Shown in pieces: positions 17,244-26,047 of a stretch of 60,762 nt of DNA; the stretch's first letter is position 1, and the number at the start of each line of letters is the position of its first letter. The stretch comes from an uncultured SAR86 cluster bacterium. Its GTDB lineage: Bacteria; Pseudomonadota; Gammaproteobacteria; Magnimaribacterales; D2472. The notes under the pieces are model-generated. The model made no database searches, was not told where the DNA came from, and saw nothing but the letters and a program-made list of their open reading frames with translations. The position numbers and the translations under genes are program-made. Where the stretch lies: the NCBI GenBank assembly GCA_902517425.1, contig CABYCI010000003.1:1-60762 (forward strand), read 5' to 3'.

Positions 17244-18211
17244 GCTTGTCCTTGATTATTTTTCGAAATTAATATGCAACCATTAGCATAAGTTATTTTA
17301 CCAGCAACTTCTTCTTTATCAGCCCTTGACCATTTAACTTGTGATTTTGGTCCAGGATTTGAGTGGATAAAAGTTTTCTTTATTTCTTCAATTATTTTAA
17401 TACTAGGTGTCGCTATATTCGATTTCTTAATCGAATATCTTAATACATCAGAAATTATTGTATCTGGAAGTTCCTTGAGTTCTTTTAAATCAATAGAATT
17501 CCCAATCAGATGTTGATATTTTCCATGTATTAAATTCATATAATTATCATTTCTGGAACTTAAAATTGTAGAAAAATTATTTACTCTCTTTGGGAAATTA
17601 TTCCACCTTTCCTCTAAGAGTGGAAAAATTTTATTTCTTAAAAAATTCCTATCAAAGTTATCGCCTAAATTTGAGTCATCTTCAATAAACTCTATTTCAT
17701 TTTGATTGAGATAGTCTAGTATCTCTTTCTTAGAAGTTTCTAAAAATGGTCTAATTAGGACGCCCTTCCCGATGGATCTCTTTATTTTTGGTCCTTCCAT
17801 TCCGTCTGGTCCACTGCCTCTAAGCAACCTCATAAATATAGTTTCTGCAACATCATCACTATGATGTGCTAGAAGTAATTGATCGTCATCATTTAACAAA
17901 TTTTCAAAAATGTTGTATCTAGCTTTTCTTGACGCTGCTTCAATACCATCTCCATCTGATATTATTTTTACTGACTCTATTATTAAATTTATATTTAAAT
18001 GAGCACACTGCTTTATGCAGTGCTTCTCCCAAAAATCTGAGTGCTTAGATAAATTATGATTGATGTGGATGGCCTTAATTTTTGCTTTTTCATTCAAATC
18101 AACAGTGGATAATAAATGTAATAATGCTGTTGAATCTGGGCCCCCGCTGTAAGCGATTAAGATATTTTTACTAAGATCAATGTATTTAGATATTAATTTA
18201 TTTGTTAACAA
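17240..18211 (-). CDS. tilS: tRNA(Ile)-lysidine synthase TilS (short form)
   Basis: TilS modifies C34 of the CAU-anticodon tRNA-Ile to lysidine so that it reads AUA. The PP-loop ATP-binding motif AYSGGPDSTALLHLL lies near residue 20. HHSDDVAETIFMRLLRG near residue 115 is the second conserved block, and RNFLRNKIFPLLE follows. The protein has 323 residues against 432 in E. coli and stops after the central substrate-binding region, so the C-terminal domain is largely missing. The start is TTG at 18211, four bases after the dnaE stop. In E. coli accA lies between dnaE and tilS in the wider cluster; here they are adjacent. Confidence 0.93.
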   Translation of the reverse strand: MLTNKLISKYIDLSKNILIAYSGGPDSTALLHLLSTVDLNEKAKIKAIHINHNLSKHSDFWEKHCIKQCAHLNINLIIESVKIISDGDGIEAASRKARYNIFENLLNDDDQLLLAHHSDDVAETIFMRLLRGSGPDGMEGPKIKRSIGKGVLIRPFLETSKKEILDYLNQNEIEFIEDDSNLGDNFDRNFLRNKIFPLLEERWNNFPKRVNNFSTILSSRNDNYMNLIHGKYQHLIGNSIDLKELKELPDTIISDVLRYSIKKSNIATPSIKIIEEIKKTFIHSNPGPKSQVKWSRADKEEVAGKITYANGCILISKNNQGQA

Positions 18212-18214
18212 TAT

Positions 18215-21200
18215 TTAAATCTCTATTATATTTTTACCAAAAACATCTTCTAGTGAGAAAAAGTTTTCAAGTGAAGGCTTAAATTTATATTCATCACCAA
18301 TATCTATAATGGCTTCTGACTTTTCTGAAGTTACTCTCACATTTAGCCTGCATGACCCATCTGTCCAAAAATCTTTATTAAAAGAATCAAGATACTCAGA
18401 AAATTTTTCTAAAGAAACAGCTTTAGAATTACTTATATCGATTATTATCTCTTTAATTCTTTTATCTAGTTCTGAGTCAACTGTAAGAACTTCTTTAACT
18501 CTCATCCTAAACATTAGCCCTCCCAAGTCTCCAGTTCTATAATCATCTACTTCAACTGTTCCTTTTAAAGAAAGTATTTTGCCTTCTTTTAAAATATCAT
18601 GGCAATTTTCTAAAATTTCACTTGAAACGATACCATCCATTGTTCCAGTTCCATCATTAAAATTAATAAAGGTTAGTGGTTTACCTTTTCTGTCTTTAAT
18701 TTGTCTTACGCTATTTATTAAACAAATCAATGTTGCCGTTTTTGTTTCATTAGATAGTTCGCTTATCTTTTTAGACCTTATTTTTTTAACTTTATTTTCA
18801 ATAGCAAGCACGGGATGACCTGATAAATAATAACCTAAAGATTTCTTCTCTAATTCAAGTTTTTCGGTCAATGTAAGTTCGGGAGTATTCTTATATTTCT
18901 CGTAAGGGTCAAAATCCTCTTCAATTGAAGAAAATAAATCACCGCTTTGTAAAGAAGGATTATTGCTATTACTAGCGCCATCTTTAAGCATGTCTTCAAC
19001 AGATTTAATTGCGATTGTTCTTGAAGGGGCTAATACATCAAAAGCACCTGATTGCGATAAAGCTTCAAGAGATTTTTTACCACCTAGTTTAATATCAATT
19101 TTTTTTGAAAAGGTCCATAAGTCTTTAAAATTTATTTTGTCTCTTATGTTGCAAACGTGATCTATAAAAGCATCTGCAACTCCCTTAATTGCTCCTAATC
19201 CATATTCGATATCTTGATCCTTGTTTACATTGAATCTCTTTTTTGAAGTTCTTATATTAGGATTAAGGACATTGATTTTCATTCGAGAGCATTCTTGAAT
19301 TAATGCATGGATTTTATCTGTATTTCCTAATTCTGATGATAAAACTGCTGCCATGAAATGCTCTGGATAGTATGTTTTAAGATAGGCTGTTTGATATGAG
19401 ATAAGAGCATATGCTGCGGAATGAGATTTATTAAAACCATATTCAGCAAATTGATTTATTAAATCAAAAATTTGTTCCGCATTCTTTGATGTAATATCAT
19501 TATTTTTACATCCTCTAACAAATATTTCCCTTTGTTCTTCCATCTCCTCTTTCTTCTTTTTGCCCATAGCCCTTCTTAAAATATCAGCTTGGCCCAAAGA
19601 AAATCCTGCTAATACTCTCGCAGCTTCCATTACCTGTTCCTGATAAACAATTACTCCATAGGTCTCTTCTAGAACTTCTTTTAGTAACTTATGCGGATAT
19701 GTCACAGGACTTCTTCCATGCTTTCTGTCTACAAATTCGTCATGCATACCAGAATTAAGTGGTCCTGGTCTGTAAAGAGCTAATAGAGCAGTAATTTCTT
19801 CAAATTTGGTAGGTTTTAATCTTTTAATAAGATCTCTCATGCCAGAGGACTCTAGCTGGAATACAGCCATGGTTTTTCCAGATGAAAGAAATTTAAAAAC
19901 TTTTTCATCATCTAGTGGGATTTTATCAAGATTAAGTTTTTCAGTATCTAGATTCTTGTTTATCGATTTAACAGCTCTATCAATAACTGTTAATGTTCTC
20001 AACCCTAGAAAATCAAATTTTACCAACCCAATCTTCTCTACATCATCTTTATCATACTGAGTCATAACTGAACTAGAGGATCGATCGACATATACAGGAC
20101 AAAAATCAGATATGCTGCCTGGAGCAATGACTACTCCTCCAGCATGCTTTCCTACATTTCTAGCAATACCTTCAAGCTTATACGAAAGATTTACAATTTC
20201 TCTTACCTCATCATCATTTTTAATACTTTGGGCAAATAAAGGTTGTTCTTCCTTTGCTCTATCCAATGTCATACCAGGTGCGAATGGAATCATTTTTGAA
20301 ATTCTATCGCCTAAAGCATATGGCTTTCCTAATGCTCTTGCCACATCTCTTACAACTGCTCTCGCCGCCATTGTTCCAAAGGTTGCGATCTGCGAAACAG
20401 CACCTTCACCATATTTCTTACTTACATAATCTATAACTAGGTCTCTTTTTTCCATACAAAAATCAATATCAAAATCAGGCATTGAAAGTCTTTCAGGATT
20501 TAAAAACCTCTCGAAGAGAAGTCCGTGATCAATAGGATCTAAAGTAGTAATACCTAAGGCATATGCTACTAGAGAGCCAGCTCCAGAACCCCTGCCTGGT
20601 CCAACAGGAACATCATTATTTTTTGACCATTCTATGAAGTCATAAACGATAAGAAAATAACTAGAAAAACCCATGTTCTTAATTTGATTAAGCTCATAGT
20701 TTAATCTTGATTTATATTCCTCTTGTTGTTCTTTTTTAAAATTTTCAATATATCCTTTCAATCTTTTATTTGAAAGTTCTTCAAGATAAGTATCAAAATT
20801 ATGTTCTTTTGGTACTGGATACTCTGGAAGAAAGTATTCTTTTGTATCAAACGATACATTGCATTTTTTTGATATCTCATTTGTATTATCTATTGAAGAA
20901 ATACAGTCCTTAAATAAATCCTCCATTTGTTCAGAAGATTTGAAATACTGTTGTTCTGAGAATATTTTTTCTCTATTAGGATCATTTAACGTTTTTGAAG
21001 TATTAATGCAAACCTTTGTTTCATGAACTTCATAATCATCTTGATTTGCAAAGAGCACATCATTCGTTGCAACTAATGGTATTCCTTTTTCTACTGCTAA
21101 AGGAAGTATATTTTTAAAATACTCAACTTCATCTGGTCTATTTGTCCTTTGGACTTCTAATACAAAATCATCTTTGAAATATTTTGTGAAACTATCAATT

Positions 21201-21652
21201 ATCCTTGTTGCATCAGAAACATTGTTTCTTTTAAGGCATTCAAATATATGGCTATCTTTTCCTCCTGATATGGCAACTATGTCGTTTTTTAGTTCAATTA
21301 ATTCATTAAAACTAATTACGGGGGATGTAAAAGAAGAATTATTATGCGCGTTAGAAATAACTTTCATTAAATTTTTGTGCCCTTCATTTGTTTTTGCTAA
21401 ACATAAGAGTTCATGCGAATTTTCATCATTTTCAAAAATTAATTTTATTGAAGCCCCGGATATAGGTTTGATTCCAGCTGCTTCACATTTATTAAAAAAC
21501 TTTACAAGACCAAACATATTTGATTTGTCTGTCAAAGCAACAGATGGGATAGAGTTTGTAGAAGCACTTTCTACAATTTGATCAATAGTTAATAAGCCTT
21601 GGCTGATGCTATATTCTGAAGAGACTCTTAAATGAGAAAAAACACCACTCAT
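18215..21652 (-). CDS. dnaE: DNA polymerase III alpha subunit DnaE
   Basis: DnaE is the replicative polymerase subunit. The 1145-residue protein starts with a PHP domain (FSHLRVSSEYSISQGLLTI). The polymerase palm follows with GRGSGAGSLVAYALGIT and the catalytic acidic motif PDFDIDF near residue 395. Fingers segments come next, then a helix-hairpin-helix region (FNKSHSAAYALISYQTAYLK) and an OB-fold region near residue 990 (INFNDGTGTMDG). Length is close to E. coli (1160). The ATG overlaps the rnhB stop (ATGA), the usual rnhB-dnaE coupling. Confidence 0.96.
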   Translation of the reverse strand: MSGVFSHLRVSSEYSISQGLLTIDQIVESASTNSIPSVALTDKSNMFGLVKFFNKCEAAGIKPISGASIKLIFENDENSHELLCLAKTNEGHKNLMKVISNAHNNSSFTSPVISFNELIELKNDIVAISGGKDSHIFECLKRNNVSDATRIIDSFTKYFKDDFVLEVQRTNRPDEVEYFKNILPLAVEKGIPLVATNDVLFANQDDYEVHETKVCINTSKTLNDPNREKIFSEQQYFKSSEQMEDLFKDCISSIDNTNEISKKCNVSFDTKEYFLPEYPVPKEHNFDTYLEELSNKRLKGYIENFKKEQQEEYKSRLNYELNQIKNMGFSSYFLIVYDFIEWSKNNDVPVGPGRGSGAGSLVAYALGITTLDPIDHGLLFERFLNPERLSMPDFDIDFCMEKRDLVIDYVSKKYGEGAVSQIATFGTMAARAVVRDVARALGKPYALGDRISKMIPFAPGMTLDRAKEEQPLFAQSIKNDDEVREIVNLSYKLEGIARNVGKHAGGVVIAPGSISDFCPVYVDRSSSSVMTQYDKDDVEKIGLVKFDFLGLRTLTVIDRAVKSINKNLDTEKLNLDKIPLDDEKVFKFLSSGKTMAVFQLESSGMRDLIKRLKPTKFEEITALLALYRPGPLNSGMHDEFVDRKHGRSPVTYPHKLLKEVLEETYGVIVYQEQVMEAARVLAGFSLGQADILRRAMGKKKKEEMEEQREIFVRGCKNNDITSKNAEQIFDLINQFAEYGFNKSHSAAYALISYQTAYLKTYYPEHFMAAVLSSELGNTDKIHALIQECSRMKINVLNPNIRTSKKRFNVNKDQDIEYGLGAIKGVADAFIDHVCNIRDKINFKDLWTFSKKIDIKLGGKKSLEALSQSGAFDVLAPSRTIAIKSVEDMLKDGASNSNNPSLQSGDLFSSIEEDFDPYEKYKNTPELTLTEKLELEKKSLGYYLSGHPVLAIENKVKKIRSKKISELSNETKTATLICLINSVRQIKDRKGKPLTFINFNDGTGTMDGIVSSEILENCHDILKEGKILSLKGTVEVDDYRTGDLGGLMFRMRVKEVLTVDSELDKRIKEIIIDISNSKAVSLEKFSEYLDSFNKDFWTDGSCRLNVRVTSEKSEAIIDIGDEYKFKPSLENFFSLEDVFGKNIIEI

Positions 21653-22209
21653 TGATTAATGACGCCCTTAAAACTTTTTCTGTGAATTTCACAATGACCA
21701 TTAATTTTTAGAAGTCTTAAGTGCTCAGCAGTGCCATAACCTTTATTATTAATAAAATCATAATTAGGGAATTTTGAGTTGTATTCGATCATTAAATTAT
21801 CTCTGTAAACCTTAGCAATTATAGAAGCTGCACTAATCTCAGCCTTTAAAGCATCTCCACCAATAATTGCCCTCATAGGGATATTTAGATCTGGTTTATG
21901 TATACCATCAACTAAAACCAATGTAGGCTTTACTGGTAAGTTTAGTATAGCTCTTTTCATTGCTAGTAAAGAAGCTTTAAGAATATTAATTTCATCTATT
22001 TGAATATTATCTACGATGCCGTATCCAAAATAAGAATTTTGAATTATTAATTTAGCTAAAGAAGATCTTTTATTATGTGATAATTTTTTTGAATCTTTTA
22101 AACCAGAGATTTTTCTTTTTAATACAACTGCTGCAGCAACAACAGGACCAGCTAAACAACCTCTTCCAACTTCATCAGTTCCTGCTATTAAATTACTTTT
22201 CAGATTAAT
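21649..22209 (-). CDS. rnhB: Ribonuclease HII with a non-standard start codon
   Basis: RNase HII removes ribonucleotides and primers from RNA-DNA hybrids. The frame open from inside lpxB reads LIAGTDEVGRGCLAGPVVAA (catalytic Asp and Glu of DEVGRG), then GLKDSKKLS, VLVDGIHKP, and EISAASIIAKVYRD with a further catalytic Asp, ending HRKSFKGV. This is the whole enzyme, about 186 residues against 198 in E. coli. Between the upstream in-frame stop (TAA, 22246-22248) and DEVGRG there is no ATG, GTG or TTG. The best candidate is ATT at 22209-22207, seven bases after GAGAG; CTG at 22203-22201 is another. The first in-frame ATG, at 21960, would remove the first active-site residues. Translation coupled to the lpxB stop at 22202-22200 is plausible. 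Confidence 0.85.
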   Translation of the reverse strand: MNLKSNLIAGTDEVGRGCLAGPVVAAAVVLKRKISGLKDSKKLSHNKRSSLAKLIIQNSYFGYGIVDNIQIDEINILKASLLAMKRAILNLPVKPTLVLVDGIHKPDLNIPMRAIIGGDALKAEISAASIIAKVYRDNLMIEYNSKFPNYDFINNKGYGTAEHLRLLKINGHCEIHRKSFKGVINQ

Positions 22210-23321
22210 GTTAATTCTCTCGCTGCATCTGAATACCCTCTTCCTTTAAGCATCTCTTTTAATGATTCAGCAATTGTTTCAGAGTTTTCTTTTAGTAACA
22301 AAGTTTCTTTAATAGCATTCTTTATGTTTTTTTTATTAAAATCATTTTGTAATAATTCAACAAAATATCGATTATCGAGAAGCAAATTAGGTAGTCCGAT
22401 ATTATCTACTTTGAGCATGCGAGATATTATTGAATAGTTTATAAAATTTGTTTTATAGCAAATGATTGGGGAGCAACCAAGAACTGCCGATTCTAATGAA
22501 GCTGTGCCAGATGTGACAATGGACAACTCTGAAATAGATAGAAATTCTCGCATTGAATTTTCTTTAATTAATACAGGTAGGTTGCTCTCATGAAATGATT
22601 TTTTTAAAACTTCCATTAATTTTTTATCAGCTGCAGGTATTAGATACAGATACTCGTTATTCTCTTGGGAATGCTCCTTAATAAATTCTTTATATACTGG
22701 TAGCATGTCTTGTAGCTCAGATGGCCTGCTTCCAGGAAGCACCGAAAGGTATTTTTTATCTTCATCTAAGTTATATTTTTTAAGTACATCAACCCTATCA
22801 ATTTTATTGAGTTTAGAAAACGGATGTCCCAAATGAAAACTTTTATGTCCCTCTTTCTTATAGAAATTATCTTCAAAGTTAAATAAGCATAATGTTAAAT
22901 CTATGTTTGCCTGAATTGATTTGATTCTATTTTGTCTCCAGCCCCATACTGAAGGACTCACAACTTGGATATTTTTATTTATATTTTTCTTTTTTAAAGC
23001 CTTGTGAATTCCCATATTAAAATCTGGCGAATCAATTCCAATAAAAAGATCAATTTTTTTATTGATAAAGGTCTCAATTAAAGAATTTCTTAAATTTTTA
23101 AGCTTTCTGTAATTCATTAGGGGTTGGACAAAGCCCATTACATTTATTTCAGAGAAATTAAACTCTGAATTTACGCCTAGTTCTTCAAGTTTAGGTCCGC
23201 CTACACCATAAAGATTAACTTCAGAATTTTTTTTAATTTCATTGATTAAGCCAGCGCCTAACCTATCACCTGAATGCTCGCCACAAACCACTCCAATATT
23301 TAAAGGTCTGTTAATCGGCAC
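22200..23321 (-). CDS. lpxB: Lipid-A-disaccharide synthase LpxB
   Basis: LpxB is a GT-B glycosyltransferase at the inner membrane that joins UDP-2,3-diacylglucosamine and lipid X to form the lipid A disaccharide. The 373-residue product shows GVVCGEHSGDRLGAGL at the N-terminus, FIGIDSPDFN, VVSPSVWGWRQNRIK, LPGSRPSEL in the middle, and VTSGTASLESAVLG in the nucleotide-sugar site. It starts immediately after lpxA with no spacer. Its 3' end contains the probable start of rnhB. Confidence 0.95.
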   Translation of the reverse strand: MPINRPLNIGVVCGEHSGDRLGAGLINEIKKNSEVNLYGVGGPKLEELGVNSEFNFSEINVMGFVQPLMNYRKLKNLRNSLIETFINKKIDLFIGIDSPDFNMGIHKALKKKNINKNIQVVSPSVWGWRQNRIKSIQANIDLTLCLFNFEDNFYKKEGHKSFHLGHPFSKLNKIDRVDVLKKYNLDEDKKYLSVLPGSRPSELQDMLPVYKEFIKEHSQENNEYLYLIPAADKKLMEVLKKSFHESNLPVLIKENSMREFLSISELSIVTSGTASLESAVLGCSPIICYKTNFINYSIISRMLKVDNIGLPNLLLDNRYFVELLQNDFNKKNIKNAIKETLLLKENSETIAESLKEMLKGRGYSDAARELTLI

Positions 23322-24098
23322 TTATCTTAAAATCCCTCTCTCAGAAACTTCTATAGATTTAATAAAAGAACTTAAATAAGGGTCATCATTTTCATTTAGA
23401 GCTTTAATTTGGTTAATAGCTTGATCTATTTTTAATTGTTTTCTATAGACCAGCTTATAAGCTTTTTTAATTAAGCTAATGGAGCTATCTGGTATATTGT
23501 TTCTTGTCATTCCAACTGAATTAAGCCCTATAACTCTTGCTGGATCTGCAGCAACTTTCACATATGCTGGAATATCCATGTTTATGGATGTATTCATTCC
23601 AATAAAAGAAAAATCGCCCAATTTACAAAATTGATGAACAGTAACTAAGGCGCTTATAGTTATATTATTTGAAACACTTACGTGCCCTGCAATACCAGCA
23701 TTATTTGCAAAAACATTATGATTGCCAACAGTACAGTCATGGGCAATATGACTATAAGCCATAAATAAATTGCTAGAGCCAATTTTTGTGATTCCTTTAT
23801 CTTGGATAGTGCCTCTATGAACGGTAACGCCTTCTCTAAATATATTGTTATCACCAATTTCTAACTTCGTTTTCTCACCTTTAAATTTTTTATCTGGAGT
23901 ATCTTCTCCAATTGTTGAAAATTGATAAAAAATATTATTTGCGCCTATGGAAGTAGGTCCTTTTATAACAACATGACTAAGTAATTTAGTTCCTTGTAAA
24001 ATTTCAACATCTTCTCCAATTATGCAATATGGACCAATCTCTACTGAATCATCTATCTTTGATGATGGGTGTATTATTGATGTTTCATGATTTTTCAT
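23322..24098 (-). CDS. lpxA: UDP-N-acetylglucosamine O-acyltransferase LpxA
   Basis: LpxA performs the first acylation of UDP-GlcNAc in lipid A synthesis. The 258 residues form a left-handed beta-helix of hexapeptide repeats (SSKIDDSVEIGPYCIIGEDV and onwards). The catalytic His lies in MAYSHIAHDCTVGNHNV near residue 125. A C-terminal helical domain carries VGMTRNNIPDSSI. Its ATG overlaps the fabZ stop (ATGA). Order lpxD-fabZ-lpxA-lpxB is the standard one. Confidence 0.96.
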   Translation of the reverse strand: MKNHETSIIHPSSKIDDSVEIGPYCIIGEDVEILQGTKLLSHVVIKGPTSIGANNIFYQFSTIGEDTPDKKFKGEKTKLEIGDNNIFREGVTVHRGTIQDKGITKIGSSNLFMAYSHIAHDCTVGNHNVFANNAGIAGHVSVSNNITISALVTVHQFCKLGDFSFIGMNTSINMDIPAYVKVAADPARVIGLNSVGMTRNNIPDSSISLIKKAYKLVYRKQLKIDQAINQIKALNENDDPYLSSFIKSIEVSERGILR

Positions 24099-24550
24099 TT
24101 CGCCTTCCTATCAGCACATAAGATAGTAGCAGTGCAAATTAATTTGTTATTAAGTTCTGCCCTACAATCGAACTTCCATATACCTCTTTTTTCACTGACA
24201 ACTTTGCATATTAAATCAATGTTATCACCTGGTCTTACTCTCTTTCTAAATCTAACTTTATCTACTCCAGCTAAAACATAGATTGATCCCTCTTCAGGAG
24301 TCTTATTCATTGAAACAAATCCTAATATTCCAGATGCTTGACCTAATGCTTCTATAATTATGACGCCTGGAAATATAGGATTATTTGGAAAGTGTCCTTT
24401 GAGAAAATATTCATCTTCTGAAATCAATTTTGTTGCATGAATCTCTTTGTTTTCTTTTATTTCAAGAACCTCGTCTATAAATAAAAAAGGTTCTCTATGT
24501 GGTAGATATTTTTTAATATCTTCTTTTTTTATTTTCAAATTACTTTCCAA
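24095..24550 (-). CDS. fabZ: 3-hydroxyacyl-ACP dehydratase FabZ
   Basis: FabZ dehydrates beta-hydroxyacyl-ACPs in fatty-acid elongation and competes with LpxA/LpxD for hydroxyacyl-ACP. The hot-dog fold protein of 151 residues begins KKYLPHREPFLFIDEVLE. The active-site His lies in GHFPNNPIFPGV and the Glu in IIEALGQASG, near residues 55-70. It overlaps lpxD by 11 bases upstream and lpxA by 4 bases downstream, so expression is tightly linked to lipid A synthesis. Confidence 0.96.
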   Translation of the reverse strand: MESNLKIKKEDIKKYLPHREPFLFIDEVLEIKENKEIHATKLISEDEYFLKGHFPNNPIFPGVIIIEALGQASGILGFVSMNKTPEEGSIYVLAGVDKVRFRKRVRPGDNIDLICKVVSEKRGIWKFDCRAELNNKLICTATILCADRKAK

Positions 24551-25475
24551 GCTTTTTTATAAATATTGAAGATTTAGCCCAATCTTTTTGTTTTTGAGAT
24601 GGCATTATTCCAATGTAATCACCCGGTTCATCAATACTCTTTGTGATTAAGGTATGGGCTCCAATAGAGACATTATCACATATATCTAAATGACCAAGAA
24701 CTCCTGAAAGGCCTCCCATTTTAAAGTTTTTTCCTATTTTTGTTGAGCCTGCAATAGCACAAGATGCAGCAATTGCAGAATTTTCTCCAAGAATTACATT
24801 ATGAGCGATATGTATAAGATTATCCAAAATTACTCCATCATGAATCTCTGTATCATCGAGCGCACCTCTATCTATTGTACAATTCGCACCTATTTCTACA
24901 TTCTTGCCAATTTTTAAATTTCCAAGCTGTTCAATTTTTACATACCCTTTTTTTGACGGAGCAAAACCAAAGCCATCTGAGCCTAGGACACAACCAGGAT
25001 GTATAAGGGTATCTGAAGAAATTGAAACATTTTTTACAATCGAGCAATTTGCATTAATAGTTACGCCATCTTCAATAATGCAATTTGGTCCAATTACAAC
25101 ATTCGGACCAATAAAGACATTTTTACCAATAGAGGACTTTTTCGAGATAACTGCAGACTCATGAATCCATGGCAAAGGCTGCTCTGATTCTTTTTTAAAA
25201 ATCTTTGAAAGAATTGCATATGCCATGTAGGGATCATCAGATTTAAGATAATTAAATTTATTATCCTCTTGGTATTCTTTTGAAACAATAATGGCGGAAG
25301 CATTACAGTTAGATAGAGAATCTACATATCTTTTATTTGTAAGAAAGGTTATAGAGCCTTTATCGGCTTTATCTATTGTTGATAACTTGTCAATATGACA
25401 GAGTGGATCACCTAAAATTTCAGAATTAGTAGCTTCAGCTAGCTCTTTTAAAGTAAAGCCTTTATGACTTGACAC
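24540..25475 (-). CDS. lpxD: UDP-3-O-acylglucosamine N-acyltransferase LpxD
   Basis: LpxD adds the second, amide-linked acyl chain in lipid A synthesis. It has an N-terminal uridine-binding domain (FTLKELAEATNSEILGD, then GSITFLTNKRY) and a hexapeptide-repeat beta-helix from about residue 105. The catalytic His is in LIHIAHNVILGENSAIA near residue 225. At 311 residues it is about 30 shorter than the E. coli enzyme, mainly at the C-terminus. The start codon is GTG at 25475, sharing one base with the stop of the upstream skp gene. I see no earlier in-frame candidate that fits better. Confidence 0.95.
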   Translation of the reverse strand: MSSHKGFTLKELAEATNSEILGDPLCHIDKLSTIDKADKGSITFLTNKRYVDSLSNCNASAIIVSKEYQEDNKFNYLKSDDPYMAYAILSKIFKKESEQPLPWIHESAVISKKSSIGKNVFIGPNVVIGPNCIIEDGVTINANCSIVKNVSISSDTLIHPGCVLGSDGFGFAPSKKGYVKIEQLGNLKIGKNVEIGANCTIDRGALDDTEIHDGVILDNLIHIAHNVILGENSAIAASCAIAGSTKIGKNFKMGGLSGVLGHLDICDNVSIGAHTLITKSIDEPGDYIGIMPSQKQKDWAKSSIFIKKLGK

Positions 25476-26011
25476 TAATCAGTCTGAGCAGGAGCCCCAG
25501 CAGCGGCAACATCTAACATAGATGTAACATCGTCTGTAAGATCTAATGCAGGGTCACTAAATAGCAAGGTTTCATTTTTAGCTAATAAAACTTTTATTTG
25601 CTTTGCTGCAATTAGTTCACTGATAATTTTTTGCATTGCTGGTCCACTTTGCGCAAATACTGCTTGAGCAGTTTCTTCTTGAGCTTGTTGGATTTTTCCT
25701 GCTAAAAACTCAAGATCTTTTCCTTTATCTTGAATATCTTTTTGCATTTGAGCAATTTCTTCCTGTGATAGCGTTTCAAGTTCTTTTTGAAGTTTTTCAG
25801 CAATAGCTTGTCTGTCTGCTTGAAGTGACTTGGCTTCTTCTAGATTAGATGAATAATCAGGATCTTCTTCTAATGCTTTGAATGCGTCCGCAGCGCCTTG
25901 AGTTGATAACACAGCTGTTCTCATATCAATAACGGCAACGCCGTCCATTGCAAATAATGGAGATGCTACAAACAAAAATGTTAGCAAATAAAGTTTAAAT
26001 ATAATTTTCAT
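25475..26011 (-). CDS. skp: OmpH/Skp-family periplasmic chaperone
   Basis: Skp holds unfolded outer-membrane proteins in the periplasm and hands them to BamA. The product has an N-terminal signal peptide (MKIIFKLYLLTFLFVASPLFA, cleavage expected after FA). A beta strand segment GVAVIDMRTAVLSTQGA follows, then a long charged coiled-coil (about residues 50-120, rich in E, Q, K) and a C-terminal strand. The 178-residue length fits. The position between bamA and lpxD is conserved in proteobacteria. Sequence similarity in this family is low, so the call rests on layout plus position. Confidence 0.88.
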   Translation of the reverse strand: MKIIFKLYLLTFLFVASPLFAMDGVAVIDMRTAVLSTQGAADAFKALEEDPDYSSNLEEAKSLQADRQAIAEKLQKELETLSQEEIAQMQKDIQDKGKDLEFLAGKIQQAQEETAQAVFAQSGPAMQKIISELIAAKQIKVLLAKNETLLFSDPALDLTDDVTSMLDVAAAGAPAQTD

Positions 26012-26047
26012 GTTTACCCCTTAATGGATTTGACCATTTTATATTAA

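Noticed and set aside
20112..20429. Open frames of 60-140 codons antisense to dnaE, pepA, dxr and other genes
   Set aside because: They mirror conserved coding sequence, have no ribosome-binding sites and show no recognisable protein features.
21649..21960. A 103-residue frame starting at ATG 21960 as a complete gene
   Set aside because: The same frame continues upstream without a stop and encodes the missing active-site half of RNase HII, so this ATG is internal.
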